Positions 36,301 through 44,215 are shown, numbered from the stretch's first letter. The stretch is 64,000 nucleotides of DNA from Cricetomys ansorgei (GCA_026225945.1 JAMJFZ010001133.1:372001-436000), one strand, 5' to 3'. Made by a program: numbers and translations. Notes: generated from the letters alone by a model not told the origin.

Positions 36301-38579
36301 AAAGCTTCCATGCAGAGTGCCCTCCACCAAACCTACCATCTGACTGAGTCTGTGCCACAGGCTTGTACTTGTTTCTTCATCAGCTTATAGGCTGCTAGCC
36401 CTGACTCTGATAGCCTGACTCTGATAGCTAACAAAACAGAAAATCTGCCCAGTGTTTTACTGGACTGTATTTACACATTAAAAAGTCTAGAAGAATGTCA
36501 ACATCTCTCAAACCCTACCCCCAAGCTGACATCCATATTTAAACTATTCCTCTTCAAGTGTCATGGTCACACTACCTGTACTGACTACCTTCCATTACTG
36601 TAATCAAATACCCAAGAAGAAGCAACTAAGGGGAGAAGGGCTTTTGGTCCACAGTTTGAGGACACACAGTCCATTGTACTGGGGAAGGCATAGCGTGCGG
36701 CAGGAGCTTGTGGCAGATGATTATATTACGTCCACAGTCACAAAGCAGAGAGCAGACAGGAAATGGGCTGGGGCTATGAAACTTTGGCCCACTTCCTTCA
36801 GCTGGGCCTTACCTCTAGGGCTGCACCTAGCTGTGGACCAAGCTTTCAAACACTTGAGTGTATGGGAGCATCTCCCATCCACACCCCACTCTTACTGTCA
36901 CTCTACGGGCCATCTGAACACAGCACTAAGCGTACACCAACACCCCTTGGCTTTCACCCTTCACCACCCACCCTCTGTGTTACTCATCAAGTTCATCAAG
37001 CAATTCCTCTAGTGCCAATTACTTATAGATATATTTCAAATATCAGACACGCAACTTCCCAACTTGTACAACCTTCGGTTGTACAGCCTTCTGATTTCTC
37101 TCCCTCAGTTTCCTCATCAATGTTGAATACAGATTCTCGCATCACAGAATTCCTAAGAAAATTACACAGCTTAACACCCTTAGCATAGCAACGGCCACCG
37201 TGTTTGCTATCATTACCAAATACTTTCAGTATCACTTGCAGAAGTTGTAGATTTCAGCACATAAGAAAACAAACACTGCTTTTGCCATCCTTTGCAAATC
37301 CCTCCTCCAGACACACAAACCTCTCAGGTAGGCGAGCACAGTACTGAACACACATTTGGTCCTAGAGGAACGAGGCAGAGAGGATGGGAAACAGGTACTT
37401 AGGGAGATGAGTGCTTCAGGCAGAAGCGAGGCACAGGGACACTATGACTGCTTCTCCATGAGCAGAGACTGACAAGAAACATCTCTAAAGAATGGCATTG
37501 CACTGCCTGGAATGCAGTTTTGCATCTGAAACCATTTTCAAAAACAACATGCTCACCTACACCAACCCATGTATCACAGAGAGATTCTTAAACCACTAAA
37601 CAATAATGTCTTCATCACTCAAAGCACTAAGGTGGTTCAAATGTACCTTATTTTATAAATATCACCACAGAGCACTCAACTTTTCCACTAGTTAATATGA
37701 AAACAAACCCCACATGAACAAATTTCCTGAGGATTGTTTTAGAGAAAATACAAACATTACAAATACTACTATGGACAAAAGCTATCTTCTGTGAAATTCC
37801 ACCCCAGTGTCCCAGAAGTTAACTCTTGTGTCTTAGAACAAATTCCCCTTACCACCTACCACCTCTCAACCTTCCTAATGCTGTGACTCTTTAATATAGT
37901 TCCTCCTGTTGTGGTGACCCCAACCATGAAATTATTTCTGTTGCTACTTCATAACTGTAATTTTGCTACTGTTACAAATCATATATATCTGATATGCAGA
38001 TGTGGAAGGGTCGTTCAACCCCAAAGGTTGCATAGAAATGCAAGTATGGCTACATTCACACTGTTACCTTTTAAATGCTTCCGCTGGGTTCCTCTCACAC
38101 TCTCCGGGCTCCAGGAGACTTTGGACAGCTGGGTCTCTTAGCTTGTCTTCGTAACCTTGGAGGAGTCCACTTTGGCAGATCTGGGCCACCAGACCTCTGA
38201 TAAACCCTCCAACACACAAAGTGTCCGAGTCCTGGGCTTTGCAAAAGTGGAAAGCCAAAGCCTGGCGATGCAGACCACGCTGGAGGCTGGCGGGTGAACT
38301 TGGCCACAGGAGCTCAGTACATAGGGCTGTCTTCCCACTGCCAGGCCCTCCCACCAGCAACACGCCCCAGGAGGCCCCCTTCCCAGAGATGGCACTAGCA
38401 TTATTCCCAGCATTCCCGACAAGGGATTGGGCGTTGACTGCACTGGTGCAGCAGCTCGATTTCTCCTGGAGGCAGTGCTGAAGTTTGTGGAAAACCCATT
38501 CCCGACAGTAAAACTGCTTTCCTTGCAGTAGACTCGTTTGGGCCATTTTGCAGACTTTCTCTTCCCAAGGATTAGTCAT
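8277..38579 (-). CDS. Ankrd50: Ankrd50, ankyrin repeat domain protein 50 (spliced: 38579-38068, 17630-17401, 11818-8277)
   Basis: Three coding exons on the minus strand join in phase. Exon 2 ends with two bases of an Arg codon completed by exon 3; exon 3 ends with one base of a Gly codon completed by exon 4. The product is 1427 aa from the ATG at 38579, or 1416 aa from the in-frame ATG at 38546. Order: N-terminal segment, P-loop NTPase (Walker A GGPGSGKT at residues 77-84, Walker [11 protein letters not shown] at 187-196), winged-helix-like region about residues 360-425, roughly 18-19 ankyrin repeats (about residues 490-1105), then a Ser-rich, probably disordered tail ending ETPL. I recognise it as ANKRD50 from its close match to the human protein as I remember it. 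The family is TANC-like (STAND-type NTPase plus ankyrin repeats) and is known to associate with SNX27, retromer and WASH on endosomes for recycling of cargo to the plasma membrane. Human ANKRD50 is about 1429 aa, so this copy appears complete, with no frameshift or premature stop. Confidence 0.96.
13515..13640 (+). mobile_element. B1 SINE
   Basis: AGTGGTGTACGCCTGTGATC, then ACTGAGGCAGAGGATTGGGAG and GGGTTACACAGCAAG in B1 order. Confidence 0.75.
13877..13946 (-). mobile_element. ID/B4-type SINE fragment
   Basis: CAGTACTGGGGACCGAAC and GCTGGGCAAGAGCTCTACC on the plus strand are the reverse complement of the tRNA-Ala-like ID head. Confidence 0.6.
14246..14390 (+). mobile_element. B1 SINE
   Basis: CAATCCTAGCACTAGGGAGG followed by CACATAGTGAGGC and an A-rich tail. 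Confidence 0.75.
14515..14765 (-). mobile_element. B4-family SINE with a second head fragment
   Basis: Contains GGGGTCTCTCACTGGCC, ACATAGGCTGGGCTG, CTGCCTCCTAGG and a closing CATTTCCCCAGGCCCC: a B1-like part followed by an ID-like head when read on the minus strand. Confidence 0.6.
15430..15720. mobile_element. Ancient TcMar/Tigger-type DNA transposon fossil
   Basis: ATCTCATCCAAAATGCCCGG, GATTTTTTCAGATTTTGG and TTTTGGAGCATCTGAG resemble a widespread mammalian non-autonomous DNA transposon I know by its GATTTCGGATTTTTGGATTTTGG core. The exact subfamily was not determined. Confidence 0.45.
15789..16115 (-). mobile_element. LTR fragment, same family as the 18-20 kb provirus, opposite orientation
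   Basis: ATACCATGACCAAGCAACTT, CAGGGCAGAAACCTG.AGGCAGGAGC and TCAATCATTAATCAAGAAAA match, in reverse complement, the solo LTRs at 24.4 and 35.2 kb. Confidence 0.75.
16415..16560 (+). mobile_element. B2 SINE
   Basis: Begins GGGGCTGGAGAGACCTCAG, the classical B2 head with a Pol III A-box-like segment, and is degraded toward the 3' end. Confidence 0.8.
16868..17190 (-). mobile_element. B4-family SINE
   Basis: TG-rich entry, GACTATGTCTCTCACTGGG, AGCGAGCCCTAGGGGTC, GCATGGCAAGCACTTTACTC and a closing CCTCAGCCC; the same arrangement recurs at 61.1 kb. Confidence 0.7.
17401..17630 (-). CDS. Ankrd50: Ankrd50 exon 3: Walker B segment
   Basis: A 230-nt exon encoding residues 171-248 (both end codons split). 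The acceptor reads TGTCTTATAG|GTGTGTGC and the donor TTCACTG|GTGAGC, giving the protein junctions [10 protein letters not shown] and MFTG-FRK that I expect for this family. It contains the hydrophobic Walker B strand [10 protein letters not shown] and a following LLLLCSARK strand, fitting the second half of a P-loop NTPase core. It lies alone between a 20.4-kb intron (upstream in the transcript) and a 5.6-kb intron. The open frame extending below 17400 is intron read-through. Confidence 0.95.
17984..18364 (+). repeat. 5' LTR of the provirus
   Basis: 381 bp, starting TGTCCTGG and ending CTAGGACA, so its ends form a TGTCCT/AGGACA inverted pair. It holds a polyadenylation-type word in GAAATAAACCCTTTCCTC. 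The internal region begins directly after it. Confidence 0.8.
18370..18386 (+). other. Primer-binding-site-like sequence
   Basis: TGGTACCAGGAGTGGGG begins five bases after the 5' LTR. This word follows the LTR in MaLR-type elements, as far as I remember. Confidence 0.6.
19383..19794 (-). mobile_element. Nested solo LTR, inverted, inside the provirus
   Basis: Starts TGTCTTAGGGTTAC and ends near CTAGCTATCCCA (plus strand), the reverse complement of the LTR family. Flanks gagat (19378-19382) and gagac (19795-19799) look like a 5-bp target duplication. Confidence 0.8.
19844..20263 (+). mobile_element. Nested solo LTR, direct orientation, inside the provirus
   Basis: Runs from TATACTGACTAG to AACCCTAACTAAGACA. 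Flanks ctgaa (19839-19843) and ttgaa (20264-20268) agree at four of five bases. It contains GTGTAAGAAAAATAAACCC near its 3' end, the usual polyadenylation-type word of the family. Confidence 0.8.
20442..20803 (+). repeat. 3' LTR of the provirus
   Basis: 362 bp, starting TGTCAGTTAG and ending CTGATACA, preceded by TGTCAAGTTGACAAGGG. It is clearly diverged from the 5' LTR, showing great age. Confidence 0.75.
21640..22230. repeat. CTGACT-rich quasi-tandem sequence
   Basis: About 0.6 kb dominated by variants of CTGACT, CTCTGACT and CTTCTCTGC on the plus strand, without a fixed period. A TCCCAAGTGCTGGGATTAAA word of B1 origin follows at about 22196. Possibly part of a rodent LTR element (21.4-22.4 kb) that I cannot name. 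Confidence 0.55.
23416..23775. mobile_element. Ancient mammalian LTR/DNA repeat fragment
   Basis: GCTTTATGTGCCAACTTGAC at the left and GGAGCTTCTCAGCATCCATC..TGGGAGCAAATTCCTTACAA at the right match the two ends of an old interspersed repeat I recognise but cannot name. An A-rich stretch near 23.58 kb interrupts it. Confidence 0.5.
24346..24400. repeat. (TG)n microsatellite
   Basis: About 50 bases of nearly perfect TG repeat with one TATG interruption. Confidence 0.95.
24446..24822 (+). mobile_element. Solo LTR, same family as the provirus
   Basis: Starts TGTGCTGGATAG and ends CTAACTAGGACA. Flanks ctccc and ctcct suggest a 5-bp target duplication. It contains GGTGAAATAAACCCTTTCC. Confidence 0.8.
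25205..25420 (+). mobile_element. tRNA-derived SINE, B4/ID-like
   Basis: Head ATGGATCAGTGGGTAAAGCA, B1-like middle and A-rich tail near 25.40 kb; diverged. Confidence 0.55.
25926..25990 (+). mobile_element. ID-like SINE fragment
   Basis: GAGGACCTAGCTCTATGGTA followed by AAGCACCCCCAGCTAGCATG resembles the ID head (tRNA-Ala derived). Confidence 0.45.
26959..26982. repeat. Poly(T) run
   Basis: 24 T residues, likely the tail of an unrecognised minus-strand retroposon. Confidence 0.9.
27817..28015 (+). mobile_element. B2 SINE (fairly well preserved)
   Basis: GAGGCTGGAGGGGTGGCTCA, TTCTTGCAGAGGACCAGAG and CATCTTCTGACTTCTGC in order with an A-rich end. It stands head to tail with an oppositely oriented B3 at 28.03 kb. 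Confidence 0.9.
28030..28235 (-). mobile_element. B3-type SINE
   Basis: Ends CACTGAGCCATCTCTTTAGC on the plus strand and contains ATGTGGATGCTGGGAACAGA, the reverse complement of a B2/B3 element. Confidence 0.85.
28262..28430 (+). mobile_element. B3/B4-type SINE
   Basis: AGCAAGATGGCTTAGAGGGT, then TGACCTCCACACAGGCATC and ACACATGCAGA with an A-rich end. Confidence 0.65.
29724..29931 (-). mobile_element. URR1 (hAT-Charlie, non-autonomous)
   Basis: TTCTCAACCTTCCTAATGCT at one end and CACAGGTTGAGAACTGCTG at the other form the element's inverted ends, with CATAAAATTATTTTCACTGC between. Confidence 0.85.
29935..30715 (+). mobile_element. L2-like ancient LINE 3' region (diverged)
   Basis: Pyrimidine-biased sequence with phrases in L2 order: CTGGCTACTTCTGCCTCCC, TGAGCACTCTCTCTCAGCCA and CTTCCTTCTACC. 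Weak similarity; could be another ancient LINE. Confidence 0.35.
30850..31092 (+). mobile_element. B2 SINE, 5' part degraded
   Basis: TTTCAGAGGACCTGAGTTTA, CAGCACCCACATCCACTGG and TCTTCTGGCCTCTTTGGAC, then a 12-base A tail. Confidence 0.85.
31490..31575 (+). mobile_element. ID-like SINE fragment
   Basis: AACTTGGTGGGAGAGGACTT followed by TGCCCTAAGTGTGAGCCC; a poor but recognisable ID-type head. Confidence 0.35.
32811..32945 (+). mobile_element. B2 SINE 3' part with (GATA)n tail
   Basis: CCAGCTCCATGGGATCCAAC and TCTTCTGGCCTCTGAAGACA lead into a C run and an AGATAGATAG tail at 32.92 kb. Confidence 0.8.
33075..33215 (+). mobile_element. B2 SINE 5' part
   Basis: GTAGAGAGATGGCACGGCAG, CGCAGAGGACCCGAGTTTGA and CAGCACCCACATCCAGTAG. 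Confidence 0.8.
34709..34740. repeat. (TGAA)n short tandem repeat
   Basis: About seven copies of TGAA/AATG with one substitution. Confidence 0.85.
35235..35609 (+). mobile_element. Solo LTR, same family as the provirus
   Basis: Starts TGCTGGCTAGTTTTATGTC and ends CCCTAACTAGAACA. Flanks cacca and caccc suggest a target duplication. Confidence 0.8.
35716..35960 (-). mobile_element. Related LTR fragment, opposite orientation
   Basis: TAATGCTGTAACAAAATACC and GCTGGGCTTCTTACAGTTCT follow the pattern of the older MaLR-type LTRs; the end is unclear. Confidence 0.5.
36570..36990 (-). mobile_element. Related LTR, opposite orientation
   Basis: TTACTGTAATCAAATACCCA, GGGCTTTTGGTCCACAGTTT and GCGGCAGGAGCTTGTGGCAG match a rodent MaLR-like LTR group. 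The two open frames crossing it are not coding by any sign I can see. Confidence 0.6.
37858..38035 (-). mobile_element. URR1 copy beside the Ankrd50 exon 2 donor
   Basis: CTCTCAACCTTCCTAATGCT through CTTCATAACTGTAATTTTGC to GGTCGTTCAACCCCAAAGG. It ends only about 30 bases from the donor at 38067. Confidence 0.85.
38068..38579 (-). CDS. Ankrd50: Ankrd50 exon 2 coding part: start codon and Walker A
   Basis: Encodes residues 1-170 plus two bases of codon 171. It holds the conserved [18 protein letters not shown] segment and the P-loop GGPGSGKT (Lys83 and Thr84 in the usual nucleotide-binding positions). The donor reads AAAAG|GTAACA at 38068/38067. Two in-frame ATGs compete. The ATG at 38579 has A at -3. 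The ATG at 38546, 11 codons later, has A at -3 and G at +4, the stronger context. I prefer 38579 because it brings the total near the remembered human length of 1429 aa once a small indel in the tail is allowed for. That choice is an inference. The exon probably continues upstream as 5' UTR to 39016. Confidence 0.93.
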
Positions 38580-39016
38580 AATGAGTTTTGTTTTGTTTTT
38601 CTAATTCTTCAATATGGGCTAGAATCCGGATACATTGCCACAGGCTTCATGTCCATTTGGGCATAACTTATATGTAAGTTAGCTTGGAATGACCAGTCAC
38701 AGTGAAATTTAACAGTCCCAGAGTTTATTTGGCAAAGGAATGTGCATATCTTTATTTGGTTCCATAGCCTTAATTAGTAAAGGCTATATTTATTTAATTG
38801 TCAAGCGGATGTAAAAAGGCCTTGTCCTGAAGCTGGGCAACACCATTCCTTGATCTTTTGGGGTCACAGAATTCTGTGGCTCACTCTGGAGCTCATGTGA
38901 TGGTAGATGTTTCAAGTACACAAATGAGAAAACACATCTGGAAAACAGAAGCGAATGTCCAGTGCTTGGATCTGTAGAAAAACGCCCCCACAGCTCTGCA
39001 AGCCTCAGTGCTCTAT
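38580..39016 (-). other. Ankrd50: Ankrd50 5' UTR part of exon 2 (proposed)
   Basis: Reading the minus strand, a pyrimidine-rich tract ending CGTCTCCTTTTCAG lies at about 39031-39017, an excellent splice acceptor with the exon starting at 39016. This would place 437 nt of 5' UTR before the ATG at 38579. No better acceptor was seen closer to the ATG. Not proven without a transcript. Confidence 0.55.
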
Positions 39017-40024
39017 CTGAAAAGGAGACGCAGAAAAACCATCCATTACGTTAAGTGGCACCAGAGAGATTGCATTTAGACAAGATGTAGGTAGCGCTGT
39101 GTCTCTCACTGAAGGATGAGCATTCAGAGCCTAGAGCCTAGTTCTTGCCATTTTCAGATATCTGACCAGCTGCCAGGGAACTGTTTCAAATTAGAGTCTC
39201 TTATGTGGCAAAAATCACAAACCTCTGTTGACACCTTCTTAATGGAAAACAGTCATAAAATAAATTTTCAAGATGACAGATTCTTAATAGAACCTGTTTG
39301 CAGGTTCCTCAGTGTTCCGAAGTCCAGGCAGTCCTCAATTCCCAAAACTAAAATGAAGCAAACAGAAATATCATTAGTGCAAAAGACCACGTTAAAACCT
39401 ATTTGTTACAACTCACCCCAGAAAGCACTTTCAAAAAGTTACATGATTACGCCTTAAATAAACCCATTTTCCTTTTTATATATTTTTTCCTTCTATGGGT
39501 ATGTTTCCGAGACAGATTTTAACAAAATTAACCCAGATTTTGAAAACCTCACTGTCGAAACGGAAACAAAATGGTATACTTTATGCCACCTACAACAACA
39601 CCCTGGATTTCAGCCGGAAAGCCCTCACAGTGTAGCTGTGCAAGAGCGCCACTGAGGCAGCTCAGGCTCGCCCCGTCCGACGGGGCTTCTTTGTTGATAG
39701 TTTGCAGACCCTAGGGGAAGCTAGGAGATGCAGCTGCTCCGGACCTGCTCCCGCACAAGGCCGGCTGAGCCGGGGCAGACAGTCCCCACTCGGGCCCAGG
39801 AGGACGCCTGCTTCCTCGCGTGCTCGCGGCCGCAGCTCCGGTCCCTGCTCGGCTGACAGACAAAGGCTCGGGACGAGGGGCAGCCCGGAGCGTCGCGGGC
39901 AGGGCGCGGCCCAGGTCCCGCCGCGGGAGCCGCCTCCAGCCCGGGGAATCCAGAGAGGGTCTGACCCGCCCGGCCCGAGCTCCGCTGCAGAGGCCCCTCC
40001 GCCCAGCCCGCTGCTCACGGTTAC
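39017..40024 (-). other. Proposed Ankrd50 intron 1 (1.0 kb)
   Basis: Between GTAACC at 40024 and the CAG at 39017. The right third is CpG island; the left part is AT-rich with no repeat recognised. Confidence 0.5.
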
Positions 40025-40215
40025 CTCAGTCCTTCCAGCTCCGTGCTCCAGGGCTCCCCGCGGCCGTTCTGCCGCCCCGGCCCCCGGTGCGCTCCGCTTC
40101 GCTCCCGCCTGCGGCTCCCGGCCGCCGCCAGCCCGGCCGCCCCGCACCGCGGCGCCCCGCCCAGCCCCCACCGCCGCCACCGCCGCCGGCGCAAAGACTG
40201 TCTCTGCCAGCTCTG
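40025..40215 (-). other. Ankrd50: Ankrd50 non-coding exon 1 (upstream end approximate)
   Basis: A donor GGACTGAG|GTAACC on the minus strand places the exon end at 40025, inside the CpG island and directly upstream (in transcript sense) of the proposed exon 2 acceptor, leaving a 1008-nt intron 1. There is no TATA box, so the start is likely dispersed; the 40215 edge is a guess. Confidence 0.5.
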
Positions 40216-40393
40216 CCGCCCCGCCCGCCGCACAGGCCCCGCCCCACCCGCCTCGAGGACCCGCCCCGCAAGGCCCCGCCCAACCCCGCAAGGTCCCGCC
40301 TCATTGCGCGCAGACCACGCCCTTCGCGGACCACGCCTCTTCTTATAGGTCACGTCCCTCATAGACCCCGCCCCTCCCACTCAATTCCCCACT

Positions 40394-40400
40394 CCATTGG
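40394..40400 (-). promoter_or_regulatory. CCAAT box (NF-Y type)
   Basis: Minus-strand CCAATGG among GC boxes, roughly 200-370 bases upstream of the proposed exon 1; a common pairing with SP1 sites in CpG-island promoters. Confidence 0.5.
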
Positions 40401-40769
40401 CCCGTCTCTCGCAGACCCTGCCCAACCTTTCTTTCCCCGCAGGCCCCGCCCAGCTCATAACTCCGCCTCATCTGGACAGCCATTCTCCTCAGGCCCCACG
40501 CACGACGGCCCCGCCCCGCCCCGCCCCACCCCGCCCACCGTCCTCCGCACCCGAGCTAAACGACAGTCGGCCGCGGTGCGGTGGGTAATTCGGGGTGCGG
40601 CAGCGTCTTGGTCCCCAAGCTCGGCTCCGTGGCAGTCTTTGTGCGATAGATCCCGGGGCTCTCCCGTAGGAAGCCGGCCTGTCGTCCGCCTCCGTGACTA
40701 GCCAGCAGGAGGCTCAGCTAGGCCCGCCCAGGCTGAGGGGCGGGGCGTTATCGTGCACATGCTTAACTC

Positions 40770-41110
40770 CTGCACCTGTAGTACCAGGCGCCTGGTCTAA
40801 GTTGCAAGGGAACCTGCAGAAATGAGTACGTTCCCCAGAGCTACATGAAAGCTTGACTTTTATAAAGCTACAGTTTGGGTTGTGTTCTGCTTATACAGCT
40901 TTAGTCATTCCTTAGCCTGTGTCTCTTACAGCATAGGGCAAGTCGGTAAGTGGAAGGATTTTAATATATATGTATACTAATTTGTTTTACTTTATCCTGT
41001 ATATATAATTTCCATTAAACTACTCGCTAAATTAATTAAAGGAATAATTTAGGCCTGAACCAGAAGGTAGAGAAACCTGGTTTAGTAGGCCATCACCGTT
41101 GACACGGAAT
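40770..41110. other. Upstream flank, no recognised feature
   Basis: AT-rich sequence directly upstream of the promoter; nothing recognised. Confidence 0.5.
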
Positions 41111-41112
41111 AC

Positions 41113-41222
41113 TGATTTTGAGAGGTAGTCTTCCTGTGTGTAGCATACGCTGTCTTTTAACATGGCTGTCCTCCTACCTCTACCTCACTAGTGCTAGGAT
41201 TACAGGCATGGCTCCTGTATGC
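41113..41222 (-). mobile_element. B1-like SINE (old)
   Basis: CTCACTAGTGCTAGGATTAC preceded by a degenerate body. Confidence 0.5.
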
Positions 41223-41440
41223 TGAAAGATTACCATCAGCTACAGCAGTCATTAATCTTCAGGCCCATTTGGATTTTAATTTTTCACTTATATGCATCTT
41301 AAATTCACTTATCATTTTGTTTCTCTTAGTAGAAAAAAACTAACAATGGCTTACATACAATTTTATCACATTTACTTTTACCAGTTGCTTAAATACTAGA
41401 AAATAATTAGCAGATTATTTGCTCATGTTATATACATTAG

Positions 41441-41592
41441 TTTTTGTTTGTTTGAGACAGGGTCTCACTGTGAAGCCCTGGCAGGCCTGGAACTAGCTGT
41501 ATAGACCAAGGTGGCCTCAAATTCATAGAGATTTGCTTGCCTCCACATATTGAGTGTTGAGATTAAAGGTGTGTGCCCCAAGCCAGCCTGCA
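41441..41592 (-). mobile_element. B1 SINE
   Basis: TTTGTTTGTTTGAGACAGGG tail, then CTGGAACTAGCTGTATAGAC and GAGTGTTGAGATTAAAGGTG. Confidence 0.9.
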
Positions 41593-41599
41593 CATACTT

Positions 41600-42960
41600 A
41601 ACATTGGTTAATTAGTTTCTTAGCCATACTTTCTCTAACAGAAGATACTGCCATCTTTCTGGAGAAAGGCATTTAAAAAATATTTTTTCTTCTTCTTATT
41701 TTGTTAGTAAATCTTCTTAAATCTTCTTCACAGTTGCATAAGTTTGAAATCATTCACACCTTCAAATATATTTCTCCATAGTTTAATTTGTTCTTTTAAT
41801 TTATCTTTTATTGATTTTCCCCCTATTAGAGGTGAAAGCTCAAAGCAAACTGACTGGATATAATCTCAGTTTCTAACTTCCTTATTTGAAAATTACAATT
41901 TCTCATTCCAAATCTTTTCTTAGATTGATTTTGATCCATATTCAGGGTTATATCCTTCAACAAATATGGTTGAAAATAAGCTCATCATACTTTTAAAATT
42001 TATGTTTATATTAATATTTAAGCAGATTTGTATATTGCAAAGTTATAATTCTTCTCACTTTTAATCATTTATGTATAAAATAAGGTTTCATCCAGTTAGG
42101 AACAACACCTCCAACCAAAAAATTCACCCCACAAACTAAGGTATGAAAAAGCACAAATAAATTTCAAAATAGGTCTTTTACATTTATGCTCTTATGACAA
42201 TATTTGTTCTCTTATTTGGCAGAGAAAAAATATCCATTTCTTTCTAAACTGATTTCAGTTATTTTACTAGGCAGAGGCCACAAACATCAAAAACTTTTGA
42301 GATTTTAAGTAAGATGCTTTTAAAATGTAGCGGTCTCCTGCTAGTACCCTAACCTGGCATAAATCCTTGGGTTGTTCACACAGCCAAGCTTTAAGGTGCT
42401 AGACATCTTCAGATTATACCACAACTTTCAAGAATTCTGTGTGCTGTGTACTTCCTTACCAGTGACGTGGTCTTTACTATACATATTCCAGAGAGCTTAC
42501 ATTTTATTCCCATTGAATCTCAGGAAGACACACATTGCAGGAGTCCTGATTGTGGGAGGCCCTGGCTGTCTGCATCACAGAACAAATATACAAATATCTA
42601 GCCACACTGCCAATGTATATAGTTGTGTTTGTGTGTGGAGGAGGCATTAGTCACTCCCAAGACACTGCATTTTGTGTTTTGAGATAGCTCCTAGGAAGAG
42701 AAGTGCTGTTTGTCTGGAAGGGCTAGGGAAGAAGTTGTCCCTGATGGCCTTTCCTATTTCCCCATAAATTTAAAGTGCTCTACACAGATCATACCATTCA
42801 ACAGGACTGAAACTGGAAGGAAAGTAATGAAGGTGCCACACCCATCTCACATGATATTTAATGTTGCTATTAGTACAAGTATTGTTTACAGAAACGTGAG
42901 GCATGCTGGTTATGCTGACCGAACTTAACAGAAATGGAGAGCATAGAAAAGGTTTTACCA
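41600..42960. other. AT-rich upstream flank
   Basis: No repeat family or gene recognised; short frames only. Confidence 0.45.
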
Positions 42961-42963
42961 TGT

Positions 42964-43084
42964 AAGTGTATGGTAGCTCACACCTAGAATTTTATCCCTC
43001 TGGAGCTTGAGACAGGATGATTACTGAGAGTTCTAGGCCAGTCTGGGCTGCTTAATAAGACCCTGCCTCAAAAGACAAAAAGCA
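42964..43084 (+). mobile_element. B1 SINE (5' part degraded)
   Basis: GTATGGTAGCTCACACCTAG, GAGACAGGATGATTACTGAG and AAGACCCTGCCTCAAAAG. Confidence 0.75.
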
Positions 43085-43482
43085 GACTAACGCTTAATTA
43101 TGGGACAACCTGTTGTGGCTGTCCACCTGAGTGACCTCTTGTAGGAGCACCTGTTTAAGCTTTACTTATTGAAGGTACTTGTTGTCTGCTCTGTTCTAGA
43201 AAACATACCTAAAGTAGCTTTTGCTTGTTGACATAAGGGTATTTTCCCTCAAAAGATAGGAGAAACCCTAGGTAAGTTATGTTTTGCAGAGTGCCAGGCC
43301 AGGGGGATGAAGACCTTCCATTTATGTTTAACCAGCTGAGAGCAAAGCTTTGCCTTTATTCTGTAAGCTTCTAGAGAGAGTATAAATTGTCAGTAGACCC
43401 CAATGTTACACCTACAGTAGACTTAGTAGCATGCATTTGGAACTCATACATACTCTTGTCCACCTCTAAGAGGCAGAAAGGA

Positions 43483-43486
43483 ATTT

Positions 43487-43566
<80 letters not shown>

Positions 43567-43588
43567 TTTCTTTCTTTCTTTCTTTTCT
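43483..43588. repeat. (TTTC)n microsatellite
   Basis: About 100 bases of nearly pure TTTC, directly at the tail of the minus-strand B1 that follows; evidently grown from its A-rich tail. Confidence 0.97.
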
Positions 43589-43714
43589 TATTGTAACTCT
43601 GGCTGTCATGGAACTCACTCTGTAGACCAGGGTAGCCTCGAACTCACAGAGATCTACCTGCCTCTACTTCCAGAGTGCTGGAATTAAAGGCATGCGCTAC
43701 CACCACCTGGCTGA
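43589..43714 (-). mobile_element. B1 SINE (relatively young)
   Basis: Close to the B1 consensus: CTGTAGACCAGGGTAGCCTC, AACTCACAGAGATCTACCTG and GTGCTGGAATTAAAGGCATG. Confidence 0.92.
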
Positions 43715-43889
43715 AAAAATAATTTTCAAACATCAGGTTAAGGTATTCTAACAATATGCCAGGCTTTGAACTTGCATGCAGTGTTAATGATCTTCTAACT
43801 TCAACCTCAAAGTCATTCTCCACTTTCACAGTCCCTTCTGCTCATGAGCATTCTCTGAACCACATTTTAAATATCTGAGAACTTTGGAA

Positions 43890-44215
43890 GCCAACGTAGT
43901 AACAAGTGACCTTCATGAGTCCTCATATAAGGCCTGTGCCATATGGTCATATAGAATCATAGCAATGACAACGCAGAATTACACCAATTTGAAACTAATG
44001 TTAAATGTCACCTGTCAAGGTGAGCTTTTATAACTTTATTATGTCTGCTACACATCCTTCAGTGAGACTCAGGGAAACGTTGGCTAAATTAATCACTTCA
44101 TTAGTTTGCATATAATTTGTTAACTTGAATGTTTCCAGGGAAATGAAAGACACTGTTTAATCACTAGCCCGCAGGCTATTTGTGCTCCCAGAAGCACACC
44201 TAACTGTTTCTTTCT
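43890..44215. other. Repeat-free AT-rich block, possible conserved element
   Basis: No repeat words. Holds ATTAATCACTTCATTAG, an octamer-like TTTGCATA and GTTAAC within about 40 bases (44.09-44.13 kb). Function unknown. Confidence 0.3.

Larger units (their letters stand above)
17631..38067 (-). other. Ankrd50 intron 2 (20.4 kb)
   Basis: Bounded by GTAACA at 38067 and TTATAG ending at 17631. No additional exon was recognised. It holds a nested LTR provirus, several solo LTRs, SINEs, two URR1 copies and an L2-like stretch. I recognise nothing specific in 20.8-21.4, 22.4-23.4, 26.0-27.8, 31.6-32.8, 33.2-35.2 and 37.0-37.85 kb beyond short simple repeats. Confidence 0.9.
39655..40765 (-). promoter_or_regulatory. 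CpG island promoter of Ankrd50
   Basis: A sharp change to very GC-rich, CpG-dense sequence. From 40.2 to 40.55 kb there is a dense series of GC boxes (CCCCGCCC on the plus strand), including a near-perfect tandem GCCCC run at about 40509-40530. A CCAAT box (minus-strand CCAATGG) lies at 40400-40394, and a CRE/E-box-like GACGTGACC (minus) near 40346. This is typical of a housekeeping, TATA-less promoter bound by SP/KLF factors and NF-Y. The binding factors are inferred from motifs only. Confidence 0.85.

Noticed and set aside
39662..40701. Long open frames on both strands in the CpG island (209, 220 and 293 codons)
   Set aside because: GC-rich DNA has few stop codons. The translations are Pro/Arg/Ala-rich or Gly/Arg-rich, overlap each other in several frames and show no domain.
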